Positions 39,101-51,600 of a stretch of 64,000 bases of DNA are shown in pieces. Positions within the stretch are counted from its first letter, which is position 1; every line of letters starts with the position of its first letter. The stretch comes from Gymnorhina tibicen. Its lineage: Eukaryota > Chordata > Aves > Passeriformes > Artamidae. The stretch spans positions 616,456 through 680,455 of the forward strand of contig VXAZ01008127.1 of the NCBI GenBank assembly GCA_013399875.1, written 5' to 3'. The position numbers and the translations under genes were made by a program. The notes beneath the pieces were generated by a model. It ran no database searches, was not told the origin of the DNA, and was given only the letters and a program-made list of their open reading frames with translations.

Positions 39101-42100
39101 TTTCCTCTCATAAAGAGGCATATTGGGGAAAAAGGTGTTGTGCCCTAGAGATAATCCTCCCTATTTTGCTTGTTGTTTGGATAGTCTTTCTTTTCACAGA
39201 ACATTTCTAGGATCAGATGTTATGATTTTTTAATTAAAGCTTCACTAAGTGCTTAATTACGTTCTCTTCAAGGAGGTTTCCATCACCCTGTCATATTTCT
39301 AAAATGAAACACAACACTGCACATTCTTCCTCAGAGTGTAGAATGAAGTTTTGTACTTTATATAACCTTTCAAAGTTGCGTTTATTTTGTACAGGAAAGC
39401 CGTGGATTTTTTCATGCTAAAATGCATATTTTTCCAATACCTGTTTCAATAATAAAGTTCCTTAAAAGAAGATACATTATATGAAGAACTCCTCTCTGTG
39501 TTTGTACATCCAGTGCCCACTGCCTTGTGGAGAGTTTGCTTTTGCCTGTCTTTGTTCATTTCCTCTTTTTTTAAAACAAGGATGGAAAATACTGGGATAA
39601 AAGTGAAGACCAATTATGTTTTCATCCTCATTTCCTCTTTAGTACAACGGGTGGGTTCTGACCCATAGGCTGCGTCCTGAATAAGGAAGATTGTTTGTGG
39701 CAAAGGAAGTTGTAGTGATTAAAAAACTCAAAAACACCACATCTGCAGAAAGCGCCTTGGTTTTAATTATTGCCGACTCATTTAAACTTTGTTTCCTCTT
39801 CACCCGCTTCCTTTTCCATTTAAATGTGCAAGGGAAAACGTAAAGACCTAAAATGATGAAAATAAGAAACATCTCCACCTGAATATTGTGTCTCAAAGCC
39901 ACGAGTGAAAGGCTGGAACGAGTTCTGGCACGTCGGTGACTGGTGTAGAGTGCTGGTGGAAGGGCACCCCAGCTCCGGGACTGAAATACCCTTGTGTTTC
40001 GCTGGAGCAGGTTTGTGGCTCACAGCACAGTGACTGTAGGTGACTCTAAGCAGAATTTGGTTGTGTGTGCAGTAATTCTGCCTCGTTCCTCTGAACATGA
40101 GCATAATTCTGAATTTACTGAATGTGCTCGCTGGGTTTTTATTTCACACATCGTGGCTAGCCCAGGGTGCTGTGACCTGGAGAACCTCACTGTTATTTGT
40201 ACTATTTTAGTTGTATCATAATCATACTGTACTGGCTTTATAGCTCTCCAACTCCTGAAAATGTTTTCAATGCAGTGGCATAAAGCACAAATCCGTGACA
40301 TTCATTATGATAATCTTGTTTAGATACAATTCATTAACTCCGCTCCTAGTTTTGTGGAGTGGTTGAGTTCTTAGAGAAGAGAGATTCAGATGCCTGAACA
40401 GTGATAAATAATCCAGAAAAGAGCTGTCAGGATCCAGTTTAACAGCACTTCTTCTGTCTGCCTTCACCTCTCCTTGTGTGTGTACAGCTAATTGATCAAA
40501 CCTGTTCAGTTTTCTCTTCAAGTGTGAGGAGTTGAGATTTGAACCAGTTGTTCTTTGGACTTCAGGGAATTACAGTCCTTTAGCTGAGCACCTGGAGTCA
40601 ACATTTACTTTAGTTTGCTGAAATTATCAACAGCATTTATGAAATTATCAGTCTGGTCAGAAATTAGTATGAAACTGTGAAACTCTGTCCTCTTCTTCTA
40701 ATTTAAATTTCAAACTGCCTGGAGAGAGATGGCTGCACTTCCTACTTGGCTGTAATGGAAAACCAGGTGTTCAGAAAAACAAAATTGAAATTCTCCTTTT
40801 TAATCTCTCACCTTTTGAAAGCTCTTTGTATTCTGTATCTGTTCAGCTTCACTGTGACTCTTTAAATAAAGAAACTGAGTTTCCATCTTGTGCTGTTGTA
40901 GAATAGCTTGAGAGATAAAATAAAGGTAAATTTTCCCTTTTACCTTTTATGCAGAGTTTTGTAAAGTGCCTTTGTAAGTTGGGAAAACCTAGGATATGCA
41001 AGAGAAGGCTAATGAGGGCTTGATATATGAATACTAGAAAGAGTTCTATTTTTAAACAAAAATCACCCTTCCAGCCCAGGATAGATGTACATCTGACACA
41101 ACCTTCGACAGGTTTTTATCTCTGTGGTGTGCCCCCATTAAAAACATCTCTATGAACTCTTCTAATTGATATTCAGTTTAAAAGAATTCTAGGTAAACCT
41201 TCTGAAAATATCTTAGTGTACTTAGCTCTAATATGAGGGTTAAGTTAGGATGAGGGTTGACGTTTTCCACAGTAATTTGTTGTTGTCATTGAGGAAACAT
41301 TTCCTAGTTCAGGGACATTCCGGTTTATTCTTAGGGGACAAGCAAATAACGTTTTCTCTTTTTCCATGCTTGTTATTTCGACTGTATTCAATCATACTCT
41401 AAATTGTGATGTTTCGTTGCCAGCAATCCCCCAGCAAGATCTTCTTGTGGTGTTTTTGTTCCCACATCAAAAGTATTTGTAACTGCACACAGAGAACTCT
41501 CTGGGGTTTAAAGCTCTGTGAACACAGATACCTGGAAGATTTATGAATGCTTAGGGAAAATAAACCAAGGAAGTTTCCCACCTGTTCTTGAATAGAACTT
41601 GATTATTGGAAGTTACTGTTCAGAAACGTGAATACCTACACTGTGGTGTTAGTTCTCAGTGGACAAACACATCCGCAGCAGGAAGCACCATCAAACTCAG
41701 GAAGAGAACTGGAGAGTTACAGTGTGATGGGAGTGCAGTAGTTGGTATAAAACAGTAGCAGCTTACTTTGCATAAATAATTAAGTCCTGTGGTACCCTGG
41801 AGGTTTTGTGTAGACTGCAGACTTTGGGAGGAGCAAACAGCAGAGTTCTGTCCAGTCACACTCCTGGGGTTCTCCTCAGCTTTTTCCATGTCTAATCAGA
41901 GGTTTGCAAACAGTTTAGCATTTCTATGAGGTTGCATTAACATCTGTCTGTGCAGATACAGGTAATATGTAATCCCCCCAGTATTCTCTCTGGTACATAC
42001 TGGAAGCTATTTCTGAACACCTACTGGCATAATAATATTCAAATTCATGTTTAACCCGTCCAGATACAGAACAGTATTGGGTAAGGAGCTATTGCCCAAA

Positions 42101-42691
42101 TGGGTGTATAGTGCTTCAGTGGCCAAATCAAAATGAGGTGTCTACATTGTTCTGCCGTGAACAAGACAAATCAGAATATGTGGGGGATTTTCCTCATTTT
42201 AAAAGTAATGGAGGGTGTTATAGGTAGGATTGTTTGGTGTCACTCAAGTTCCACTTTTCATTTGTTGGCCTAACTTTCAGTTGAAATTTTGCATTCTAGA
42301 TGTCTGCCTGTGGAAAATTTCAACCAAAATGGTTCAAATATTCCTAAGAATAAGGTTATTGGAAAGATGCTCCCTCAGTATTTTCTAGAGACCTTTAAAG
42401 CCTGTAGCTATTTAACATTTGAACAGAGCAGCTGTGCCATATTATCTTATGAACATAGAAGGGGGCTAGTAAGGACTATAGGTAATCTTAATTCTTGGGG
42501 TTGCCGTGTTTTGAATGTTTATTTTATGATGCTGTTTTGTTGCCACGTGGGTGTACAGCAGTTTAACCTAGGGGATTTTTTTCATTTTGCTTTAGATTGT
42601 TGGTTGCCAAGTCAGAAGAGAGCCAGTGGACTCTACGGAACGATACACCCGCTGGATTAATAACCTAACCCAGGAACAACTTCTTACACAG
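18029..42691 (+). CDS. B3GNTL1: B3GNTL1 (QTGAL), family 2 glycosyltransferase, partial gene: exons 2-6 of a longer gene
   Basis: Joined coding parts 18029-18145, 18264-18363, 23394-23458, 31780-31845 and 42596-42691 give 444 nt, 148 codons, with no stop. The product aligns without gaps to residues about 6-153 of mammalian B3GNTL1 (about 361 residues; comparison from memory). It starts with SIIVPVHN, the first beta-strand signature of GT2/GT-A glycosyltransferases, then has FNDAS (nucleotide-sugar-binding Asp), AKNQA and the metal-binding LDSDD. No signal peptide or membrane segment is visible in this part. The family name implies a beta-1,3-GlcNAc transferase, but published work assigns it to tRNA modification: galactose transfer from UDP-galactose to queuosine-34 of tRNA-Tyr. 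That activity is known for the family, not shown here. Exon 1 (about five codons) and the C-terminal half are missing from view. There is no frameshift or premature stop, so this looks like an active gene rather than a pseudogene. Confidence 0.95.
18146..18263 (+). other. B3GNTL1: B3GNTL1 intron 2 (118 bp)
   Basis: A short GT-AG intron between exons 2 and 3, with a TTATTTTTTCTAG acceptor. It is far smaller than the other introns (5.0, 8.3, 10.7 and over 21.3 kb). Confidence 0.95.
18264..18363 (+). CDS. B3GNTL1: B3GNTL1 coding exon 3
   Basis: 100 nt, entering in phase 0 and leaving after the first base of a Val codon. It follows a TTTTTTCTAG acceptor and ends at a GTATGT donor. It encodes [18 protein letters not shown] and then [15 protein letters not shown], the alpha-helix and second strand of the Rossmann-like half. 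It corresponds to about residues 45-77 of the human protein with the same length. The split Val codon is completed exactly by exon 4, which confirms the join. Only 118 bp separate it from exon 2. Confidence 0.95.
18364..23393 (+). other. B3GNTL1: B3GNTL1 intron 3 (5.0 kb)
   Basis: GT-AG intron. It holds one short CR1 3'-end piece (23024-23082). No other gene or RNA could be recognised; the open frames in it are short and unrelated to known families. Confidence 0.9.
23024..23082 (+). mobile_element. CR1 LINE 3'-end fragment
   Basis: GGGGTTGGACTCGATGACC, a 'TTTAAAGGTCCCTTCTAGCCC' type stretch and a closing TTTTGTGATTCTA match the last 60 bp of avian CR1 elements. Only the extreme 3' end is present, as is usual for 5'-truncated CR1 copies. 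Divergence is moderate. Confidence 0.8.
23394..23458 (+). CDS. B3GNTL1: B3GNTL1 coding exon 4
   Basis: 65 nt: two bases complete the split Val codon, then 21 codons encode [10 protein letters not shown] and [11 protein letters not shown]. The exon follows a CTCAACAG acceptor and ends at a GTAAGT donor. The GFAKNQA segment matches the conserved helix (G-x-A-x-x-x-A) in which GT2 enzymes hold the donor, and LCFLDS leads into the DXD motif. The first Asp and the Ser of that motif are the last residues of this exon. It is only 65 nt long, so simple ORF scans miss it. Confidence 0.95.
23459..31779 (+). other. B3GNTL1: B3GNTL1 intron 4 (8.3 kb)
   Basis: GT-AG intron separating the two halves of the DXD motif. 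Contains homopolymers such as T16 at 28736-28751 and small repeats such as three TTCAAG units near 26619. No gene, RNA or clear mobile element seen. Confidence 0.9.
28736..28751. repeat. T16 homopolymer
   Basis: Sixteen consecutive T within intron 4; no tail-bearing retroelement could be recognised beside it. Confidence 0.9.
31780..31845 (+). CDS. B3GNTL1: B3GNTL1 coding exon 5
   Basis: 66 nt, 22 codons, phase 0 at both ends, between a TTATTCCAG acceptor and a GTGAGT donor. It encodes [11 protein letters not shown] then [11 protein letters not shown]. The first Asp completes the DSD metal-binding motif begun in exon 4, so the motif is divided by an 8.3 kb intron. [12 protein letters not shown] is essentially identical to the human protein by memory, consistent with strong selection around the active site. 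Corresponds to about residues 100-121. Confidence 0.95.
33405..33711 (+). mobile_element. Degenerate avian endogenous-retrovirus LTR (solo, internally deleted)
   Basis: Several blocks in the same order match a widespread bird ERV LTR as I remember it: CTCGTGGGTCAAGAGAAAGG (from 33479), CCTTTGGTCAGTTTGGATCA, CCAGCCTACTGGAGAGG, then CACACAGCACTGGGAGAGCTG and AAAATTAACTTTATTTCCACC (first 20 bases shown in essence) near the 3' end. The middle is shortened. No flanking retroviral coding sequence is present, so this is a solo LTR remnant. Boundaries are approximate and 33479-33711 is the best supported part. The ERV class (ERVL- or ERVK-like) cannot be decided by eye. Confidence 0.55.
34111..34127. 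repeat. A17 homopolymer
   Basis: Seventeen consecutive A, then GAAAAAG, in intron 5. Confidence 0.9.
42596..42691 (+). CDS. B3GNTL1: B3GNTL1 coding exon 6 (last one in the window)
   Basis: 96 nt, 32 codons, phase 0 at both ends, after a TTGCTTTAG acceptor and before a GTATTT donor. It encodes [17 protein letters not shown] then [15 protein letters not shown], matching about residues 122-153 of mammalian B3GNTL1. The [10 protein letters not shown] block is highly conserved and specific for this family. The frame stays open past the donor to a stop near 42871, but the sequence there does not resemble the family (VFLSQLCQK instead of a VFTSNGPT-like continuation), so the splice donor is the true exon end. 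Confidence 0.94.
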
Positions 42692-45600
42692 GTATTTTTG
42701 TCTCAGCTGTGTCAGAAATTACAGCAGGAGCAAGAGGTTTATTTGGAAGGGTTTTTTTCAGTCACAGGCAATACTCTATCAGTTATTAAGGTTATCAGAT
42801 TCTCATATTTAGACACAGTTTGTTCAAGAGAAGCCGAGGTTATGGTGCATGTGATCATTACAGAACAATGACTTCACCCTGAGTGAGAACAAAGCTTTCA
42901 GGTTTGGAGTGAGCCTTACGTGTCTCCCTGTGGTTAACTACACATGCTTTCATGCTCTGGTATTTAGGGTTTTCTTTTCAAAAAGCGTATTTATTTGCAT
43001 ACAAAAGGGGGAAAAAAAAATCTTTCTTGAGAACAATTCTTCTCCCGCCCAAGGTACTGACCACTCCTGTATCTGTTGAAGTTTTGCTTAGGATCACTTT
43101 AAGACAGCAGTTCTTCAGGCATTAAACATCGGGCTCATTATACGTGTTTGTGAGTGAGATGCGTCTTGTGCAACTGAAGATGACAGTTTTGGCATAAAGA
43201 ACGGTTGTTTCATTAGGCAGGAGGCCAAAGCTGAACTGAAATAGAGACTAAAAGAGACTTTGGCAAAAACAAGTTAAGCTGTGGAAGAAATCAATCCAGC
43301 TTGTGGAGGAATGTTGTGCAGAATATAAGAAATCTAATGGATGGTTAGCAGCAAACATCCCAGCAGGCTTGAAGATCCAAGTATTTAGGCTTGGGCTTTG
43401 GGATGCTATGTTAGGAAGACATTTGGTTTTCATTTCCCTGGATTTAAGTGGTTGAAAAGATTAACATATCCTTATTTGTTAGACTTCATTATAAACTGTG
43501 TTGTGTTCCCCGTTACCCGAGCTCCAAAAATGTCCTCGCAGGCCCTGCTGTGGTCATCGTAACACGAGGAGTAATCTGCAGACCTTGCTTTAAAATCACC
43601 AGTGGTATTACAGCTCCCTGTAATTCACCAAGGGAAAGTAATTACAGAAAAAGCTACCCATGGAATATTTGGGTTTCCCTGTGAGTGTGGCATTAGAAAA
43701 AATACAGATTTAAGCCAGTGTATTTATCTGACAACAGCCTCTGGATCATTGGGTTGGTGAGGAGAAAGAAAAACTTGAGGATGTAAAAGCTTGTCCTACA
43801 CAGTCTGAAGTGTTTCATCTAAATGGCCACTGGATCTTTGATGAGTTAAGTGGAAAATTAAAACTAATACCCTGATTTTGAGATGATGCAAAAAAAAACA
43901 AACCCTCATTTTAAATAAGATGGGAATCTGTGTGTTCTGGAAGGGATGATTTAATGCAGTGTTTCTGACAGTAGGATGCAAATACGATGACCTGGGAAGT
44001 CCCTTGCAATCTTACATGCTACAAATACCTATAAAGCCTTAATGAATCCGTTATTTTTACATTTAATTTAGAGTCGCACGTTTTACAGGTAGATTAGCAA
44101 TTTTGGATAATACACTGGGTTTGGAACTAGCAGAACTTGTGGTACTTACCCATGAGTTTATTAACAAGATGAGATTTATACATTCACATTATTTATGTGT
44201 TCCTCATTATTTTTTAACGTGCTACCTGTTCTCCACTAAGTTTAATGCAGAAACAGAAGTTCCTCAAAGACAGTAGATTTCTGAGAATTCTGTGAAAGTC
44301 TGAAGTTTTGGAGAAATTGTGCTGAAACCAGCTGCAACTCATATGTTGTTAAGCACCACAGAATGCCCTTGGAGGGAGATTTTAGGTGCCCAGTCATCAG
44401 ACGAGCTTCAGCTGTGACACAAGCCTGGGGCAGCTTGGCTCTTCCAGCTTTGGAGCTAAAATTCTGCTTGGTTTCCAGAGCATGTGAGCACGTGGCACTT
44501 CTCCTGCTTTTGTATCTGTTCTTCTGATGAGAAATTCAGGTAGAGGCATCATTATTTTGTTTTCTCTTACTTAAAAAAGCATGGAGCAGAGGAGGAATTG
44601 GGAGTAAAAGCCATCTCAGCTGTACTCTAATAATCAGGGTGTGAATCAGTTATCTAAGGTTAGGCCTGATTTGTCCCTCTCATCTACCCCGATACCTCAT
44701 ATGCTTTATTTTGGGTGTATTTTTTAAACTCTCTTCAGTACGTAAACCCCAAAAAACTATAATGATGGACCTGTGCTAATGGATTTGTAGAATCTCTGGG
44801 AGGAGCAGTCCTTCAGGGAATTCAGGAAAACTTGCTTTAATTTACAGCACATTGTCTGCAGCAGATTCCTGTAGTGAAAGCATGTTTAGGTTTTTTTTTT
44901 TAGCTGTATCCATACTCGGTGCCCAGCTCTTTCCAGTCACTTCTGCTGCATTTCCACACCATGGACATGCAGATTATTTGTGCTGGAAAGTGGGAAACCA
45001 ACCAACCAATTAAAAAAGGAAAAAGAGCCAATTGTCAAGATCATGTCATCCCCTATCATAGTGTTTATGTTATTGATCAAATAATGTCCTGTGGCACCGG
45101 ACTGCTCTCCTGGGCAGTGCCCAAAGGCAGGTTTGGGGGTGGTGGTTGGTAGCAGATGTTTTGGGAGGTGCCTTCAGACACCTCTGTGCTGGATGCTGGG
45201 TTTAAACTGTTTGAGTCAATACCAGATTTTTGGATCAAATGTCCATCCCCGGTCCTCATGCTGAGATCATTCAATACAAAATGCTGCCAGCGTTTTAGCT
45301 TTTCCCTTAGCCCTGGCCTCTTGATGCTTACTCATCCGTTAAATGTTTCTCTAAACAATTATACTGTAACATTCCAAAGATACTTTATGGTATGCGTGAA
45401 ATTTCAGAATATATACCCCGGAGAGTGTGGTGGGAGTGAGAGAGTACAAAGAGAGCATGATAATGAAAAAACCTCCTTTAAAAAGATCAATATTTGCTTC
45501 TTCAGTGTTATCTTCTGTATAAATGATAGGTGATTAAACCACACTTTCATGGATATGCTGATGTAAACCTTAAATACACGTGTTCTGGAAGACGTGCTCT

Positions 45601-48600
45601 TTCTGGCCAAGAGTGAAAAAACCAAATAAAAATGGCTAATTGTAACTGTTCAGTAAGTCCAGATTGCACTGACAGGTACAGGAAGAAAATGAGCAAACAA
45701 ATTAAGAGAACTGACTGTTTTGATGTTGAAGTAAGTGGAAGAAAATGTAGATTAAAACTAATCCGACGGGATATCCGAGTCCAAATTGTGCTTGTAGATG
45801 TGATTGAGGTTTGATCGTGCAGCCCTTCTTTTACACTGGAAGTGTTTACTGGGCTGTGTAAGTGAAAAGGTCTGAATGGTTTTAAGGTTGGATTAATTGC
45901 ACAAATATTTATACAAGTCATTTTTAAGGACTGTAAGTAAAAGAGCTGAGTTCCTGCCCACATCTGTTAAATCACTGCTTTAGGTTAGTTTAGTCTCTCA
46001 GCCTCTGAAGTATTCTGTTCAGCTTGAAGCACAATTCCATCTACCATTTTTTCCTCCTCAAAGACGAGACATTTCCATGCCTTCACATGGTTGTTCACTT
46101 AGGAAGCAGGCAGCAAACTTAGAGTGACTCGTGAGGAGGCTCCTGCCAAAAGGAAGGGCCTGTGGATGGTAAGGCTGGATTGTCCTAAAGTAGATAAAGA
46201 ACTGTCTGAGAAAGCCACGGTGATTCTGGATTGCTGTGTCTGTACGAATTCTGATACGTGCTGGACTTTGCAGGTTATCTTGGAGCTCTTGGTGTTGGAT
46301 AAATCCGGAAATTGTCACAGGTGATTTGTAGTTCTTAGCAATAATCTCTGCCAAGCACCTGACAGAAGAGCAATAATTAATGTTTTTCATAGCACACACC
46401 TCTCTGTGCTCTAATAGGTGCCTGTTACATTTCACTGACAGCTTTAAAAGCTGTGCTTTTCTACTTACTAAGTCTTCCTATATTAGAGTTTAATTCATAT
46501 TTGATAAACATTCATGCTACAAATCAGCATTTATTACAGATGCTCAGTGTGGAAATAGATGCAGCATTGTAGGAGCATGTAACTTGTTTTTAAGGCAAGA
46601 AGGATCTGACAGCATGGCTGGGCCTTTTCCATAAATTCAGTGCACTCAATATTCCATTATCATCACACGTCTCAGTGGGGAACTTCTTAGCAGTCAAAAG
46701 CTGGTAGGAGTAGATTGCAAGTAGGATGAATTTTCCAGGTGGGCCACAGATTGAATATCTCTGGCTTACAGCAGCTGTTTTGTCTACCTGCAGACAGAAA
46801 ATTCCACTTCATTAGTGCTTGGGTTGGCTGTCCGTGTGTCACAACTGAAATAATAATCAAGGCAGCAATCTGAAAGTGGATGTATGCAATGCCTGTTGTC
46901 TGGTTATGTTAGTAAAGGCAAAAAGTGGCCAGAGGGAAAGGCTTTCTTACTTAAGAATGAATAAAACATGAAAAGGCTGATTGAAATCCCCTCCACCCTC
47001 CCCCTCCCTCCGTCCCATCTTTGCCACTGTTAATGGCTCACTTGTGTTTGTTGTCTTTCAATAAGAAGATACTCAACACTTTATAGGGATTTTTTTCATC
47101 GCTGTTTCCTCTTCCTTGACCCACGTTATCTAAAAATGGGGCATTAATAGTGAGGTCCTGTTGCTTTTCCAGTGAGTGAAAAAGCCAAAGTTGCTGGTTA
47201 TTACAGCAGATTCTAGAGGTTTGTATGGGATTGAGCCTGTACCATGTAAGAAAAAACAACTGGCTGCTTCCTTTTGTGGCTGGTTGATCCCTGTTCTCCT
47301 CAGGAGGAGAATGAACCAAAGTTTCACAAGCTTGACAGTGTTTATATTTACATGTGAAAATACATGTCAAAAGGGTTCATGGAATTCTAGGAAGTTTAAT
47401 GAGAAGTGGCTTAGCCACATCTGTGAACTCAAAGCACAATTAGAACTTCCCAGTGAGGCTTTATGAAAAGGCAGCTCAGGGTCACATATTTTGAACTTAG
47501 AAACAGGTTTGCTGGAATTCAGAAATGTATACAGCTTGTGCTTTGTGTGTGTGCAGTTTTGCATGAGTTTAAAGGTGTCCCATAGGGGAAGGAGCGTTAA
47601 ATAACTTGTATTTTTCCTCTTCGTATCTTGTTTGATAATTTGCATGATTAAACAGGGCTGAAATGTGGCTCATAATACATGGCAGTGTTCAAATGGAACA
47701 GAAATATTGTAATACAGTATAAAAGGGACTTGTGATTACAGTAAGTTTGACTTTATTCCAAAATGTTCTTGATGAATGCAGCGTTACAGCATGATGGATT
47801 CTTGTATGGCAGAAAAAGCCTGATGTGATTTTGATAGGCACAGAAATGACACTGGTAGAAACCAGCTATTTCTGATGTGAGCTATAATTTGTTCCAGCTG
47901 ATGACATTTTCTTGTATTTTTAGTAATTAATCATACCCATAAGGAATGCAACAGATTTGCATCCTAAATGCCATTTTTCAAAGACATTTGATGTGGGAGA
48001 TGGACAGGTAATGCCAAGGGTAAAGGAAAACTATCAAGGATTAAATTTTCAGAAATGCATAATCGGCTTTCCAAGTTAATATTGCCATTTATGTATCCCA
48101 ATACTCTTGAAAATTACTTTGAAAAATAGGGCAAGGTGTTAAAATAAATTGAAGACTCAATTGTTAATGCAGAGCTGCAGTTAAGGACGTGGATGGAACT
48201 AACTAATAACTTCCAGTTTCTGAGTGCTCCACTTAACTCTGGTCTGATCTTCCATATTTATCCTGTTGATGTGCTTGTGCTGACTTCCAAATAAACAGCC
48301 CTTACACTTCAATTTGGGCTTTTATATCATTGCCTTTTATAGCTTAAGGAACTATACTTTTGCCACTTTTTGAGGGAAAAAATCCAGTCTTTATTTTAAA
48401 ATAATAGATAAAATATTGAAGTAGCCCTAACTTTTTTTTTTTCCCTTCAAGACAAAGACCCCACCCACTCCAAGTACACATTTCCAACTCAGTCATGTTT
48501 ATTTTTCAGTTGGTTGTCCATATGTGAGAGCTGATACACCCTTTCCTTCTGTAATTTGCTTTCTTTGAATTTGAAAATCAAAGCGCTGATTCCACAAAAG

Positions 48601-51600
48601 CAGGGAAATATTTTTAGTGTGGCTTCTAGTGCAATAAAAATTATGGATTTCAAACGTATTTGATCTGCAATGCAGCTCCCTCTTGTAGCCTTATACATAG
48701 GAAAAAACATTTCTTTGTCTCTTGCAACTCGGCTCTGAACAGTTTTTCACTGTTTAAAAAATTGTGTATGAGCATGAGTTGAGCACATTCTGTTTGATCT
48801 GTCACACTCAAGATTTTGTTCCTTAATACTTTTTTATACGGACTTCACCCTGCCATGTTTGACATTTGTCTCCACGGTAGTTGTTGCTTTTCTGATTTTT
48901 TAACTACTTAAGGAAGCTGAGTTTTAAAATATTTACATCCACCATATCCTCTCATAAGTATTAACAATATATATGTTATACTGTTATGTTTGAATTCATA
49001 TTTTTCCTTACTGTGTTGTAAAAAAGCTGGATTCATTGTCCAGTCAAGCAGCTTTAGAGTGTAAGAATCCAGATTTAATGAGCAATTCAGTTTTTATGTA
49101 TTTTTTTTTTCTTAGTACAAGTGTGACAAACCGGGGGATGGGATTTTTATTCTGTTTTTGCAGTCTTGGCCAAACGGACTGTGAGATTAGAAGTTCTTGG
49201 GCTGAAGCTGTGCAAATAAAAACATTACAGTGAGCTTTTCAGTGCACTGCCTTGGCTCAGTGTGTGTGTGAGCAGCGTGTCCTTTTTCATCAGGAACGGA
49301 TGTTTGCCTGCTCACTTGGGGAGTTCCATCACCTTAGAGGTGAGTGGCACATCCAGTTCCTCTGATGCCTTAAAGAACCTCGAGATGAAACACCACACTC
49401 TGGAGATAGTGCCAGGGTAGGAGGTGATATAAAGGCTGTTCTTCCCTGGAGCCTCCAAGGGGCAGGTATGGGAAATGCCCACCCCTGCACGGGGTGAATG
49501 CAAGTTTATAAGTTCAGCAAATTAGCACAACTGGCAAAAATCCCCAGTTAGAGACACAAGTGGTGAGGTAATTCCTCCTCGGTTCAGCCTTTTTCTGAAT
49601 CCTCCCCCCTGTAGGTAGGAACTGAACTCTGTTTATGAAAATGTGTCTCCAAGAGCTGTTTTCAACCTTGGCTCCCAGAGAGCCCAGATAGGACAGGGGC
49701 CTTGGACCCCCAGCTTGCAGCCTCTGGAATGTGTTTTGTGTTCCTGCCTGCCAGGGTAGGGAAAAGTGCTGGGGCTGGCTACAAATGCAATAATAGGCCA
49801 CAGAGCTAGAAATACATGTGTAAAGAACAGAGAGAATATATAAAAGCAAATGCTGCTGGTGAGCAGAGTAAGATGGCTTAGTAGTTGCTGCAAACTACTT
49901 CTTTGATTCCTTCAGAGCTACTGAAACGGAAAAAGCAGATGTTACCAGACTTCTTTTTATTAGACTAACTGGGTACTATTCATTTACGGTGTTGAGTTTA
50001 TTGGAGTAGATCTGAATCATGCCTGTCAACATAAAAGATAGGTGTTCAGGAAGTTTGTATAGTAAAAGGAATTATTATTTTCAGGTGTATAATTCCAGAG
50101 CATGCCGGGAGGTCTATGTTTATTTTGGATAATTCTTTGCATACCTATTCTGTAATAATGTCAGAATGAAATAAATATAGCCATGAACGTATGAATCTCA
50201 GGGTTATGATTATTTTATAAAGTAGAAAAGACAAATTGAGGAAACTGCTTGCTGTCTAGTGAATGGTTCAAATTTTACTTAAAGGAATGTTTTAATCTTT
50301 ATAACTTTGGAGGATTGATCTAGCCACAAAAGACTAAATAAGTGTGCTGTCTATGATGTAGCTTGTTAAGCTTGCTCTTTTTTTTTTTGGCCTTTTTTTT
50401 TGGTTGGTTTTTGGGCATTTTTGATTTTTTTACATCAGACTGCACGTATTATACAAATGCTTCTTCCACAGCCATGTCTGGTTTGATTTTTTTTTTCTTA
50501 TCTACTGTACACCTTTTAAGCCTCTTTGCCATGTTCTGTTTTAAAAGCAATAAACTGGGTCCAAGTTTGTGCTCGGTATCACCTAATAGCTTCACTGGCA
50601 GTTGAAATTTATTTTGAACATCCATTCCAGGCTTTTATTTTTCTGAAACCCGTTCATTTCACACGGTATAATTTTGGGGAGTTTGGGACTGTATGGGCAG
50701 GTCTTATACTCTATACTCTTACACTCTGTATTTTTTTTTAGTGTGTTCTGTTGTATGTTTCATTTTTGCCATCTTCCACTGCAACTTTTGGAATTGGTTG
50801 TTCTGGCCGTGACAGCAGCCAGCAGCTTTCACTTTCTTACTTCATTCTTGGTTTCATCTCTTCCCCCATATAATTTCGTCTTTCCCTGATGCTTCACAAA
50901 AGAGCCACAAGTTCACCACATCCTTAATTGCCCATTCATTTTGCAAGGAGCAGATTGCTTGGCAGTTTTTAATGAAGAAATCGAAATGTACGCCCATGAG
51001 TACAAGAAAGTGGCAGAGGAATAGTCATCTTAATATTCAGGGGAAACCGTTGTGTGTCCATGAAATGCTCTCTCACAGCCAAGGCCTCAGGGGAAGGAGG
51101 TAAATTGGTCACCAGGTTGGCAATTGCGTTTAAAAGGGTTTCAATGTTTCTGAGAGAAACCAGACTGTCCAAGTGCTCACACATTTTTTGCACACTTCAC
51201 CTGGAGCACTGCCAGGCTAGCAAGGTAATGCTGAACCCAAGCTAGCAAGAAGCAAATGAACTGTCACAGCATTTACAGCTGGGCAACTGCGGGGAACTCT
51301 CAGCTTTATTGTCACAGAAGCCAGAAGGAGAGAGAAAGGAGTCATTGCAGTGGTCCTGGATATAGCGTGTGCTTCAGCAGCTCACTGACAGAGCCGTGTT
51401 TAGCTTCATGTTCTCAGTGTTCTTTTCCTCCTGTGCATTTCTGAGTATTTAAGCTAAGGGAGAAAAGATTTTTTTTTTTAATTTTTCCTAGTGTTGTCCC
51501 ACGTGCAGCCAACAGCCAGCCTGTGCTTTGTGCAGGGGTCAGTTAAAGCCTTACCACGTTATGTTCTGGGCCTGGAAAACCATCTGAGAATTACACTGGC

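Larger units (their letters stand above)
31846..42595 (+). other. B3GNTL1: B3GNTL1 intron 5 (10.7 kb)
   Basis: GT-AG intron. The only mobile-element remnant I recognise is the LTR-like block near 33.4-33.7 kb; A17 (34111-34127) and a shorter A run near 34769 follow it. The rest is unremarkable AT-rich intronic sequence. Confidence 0.9.

Noticed and set aside
42692..42871. Open reading of exon 6 past its donor to a stop near 42871
   Set aside because: Resemblance to B3GNTL1 ends exactly at the GTATTT donor; the extension is ordinary intron, although intron retention would add it to the protein.
51054..51245. 63-codon frame with a GTAATG donor-like site in intron 6
   Set aside because: No similarity to the expected B3GNTL1 continuation and only a weak acceptor context.
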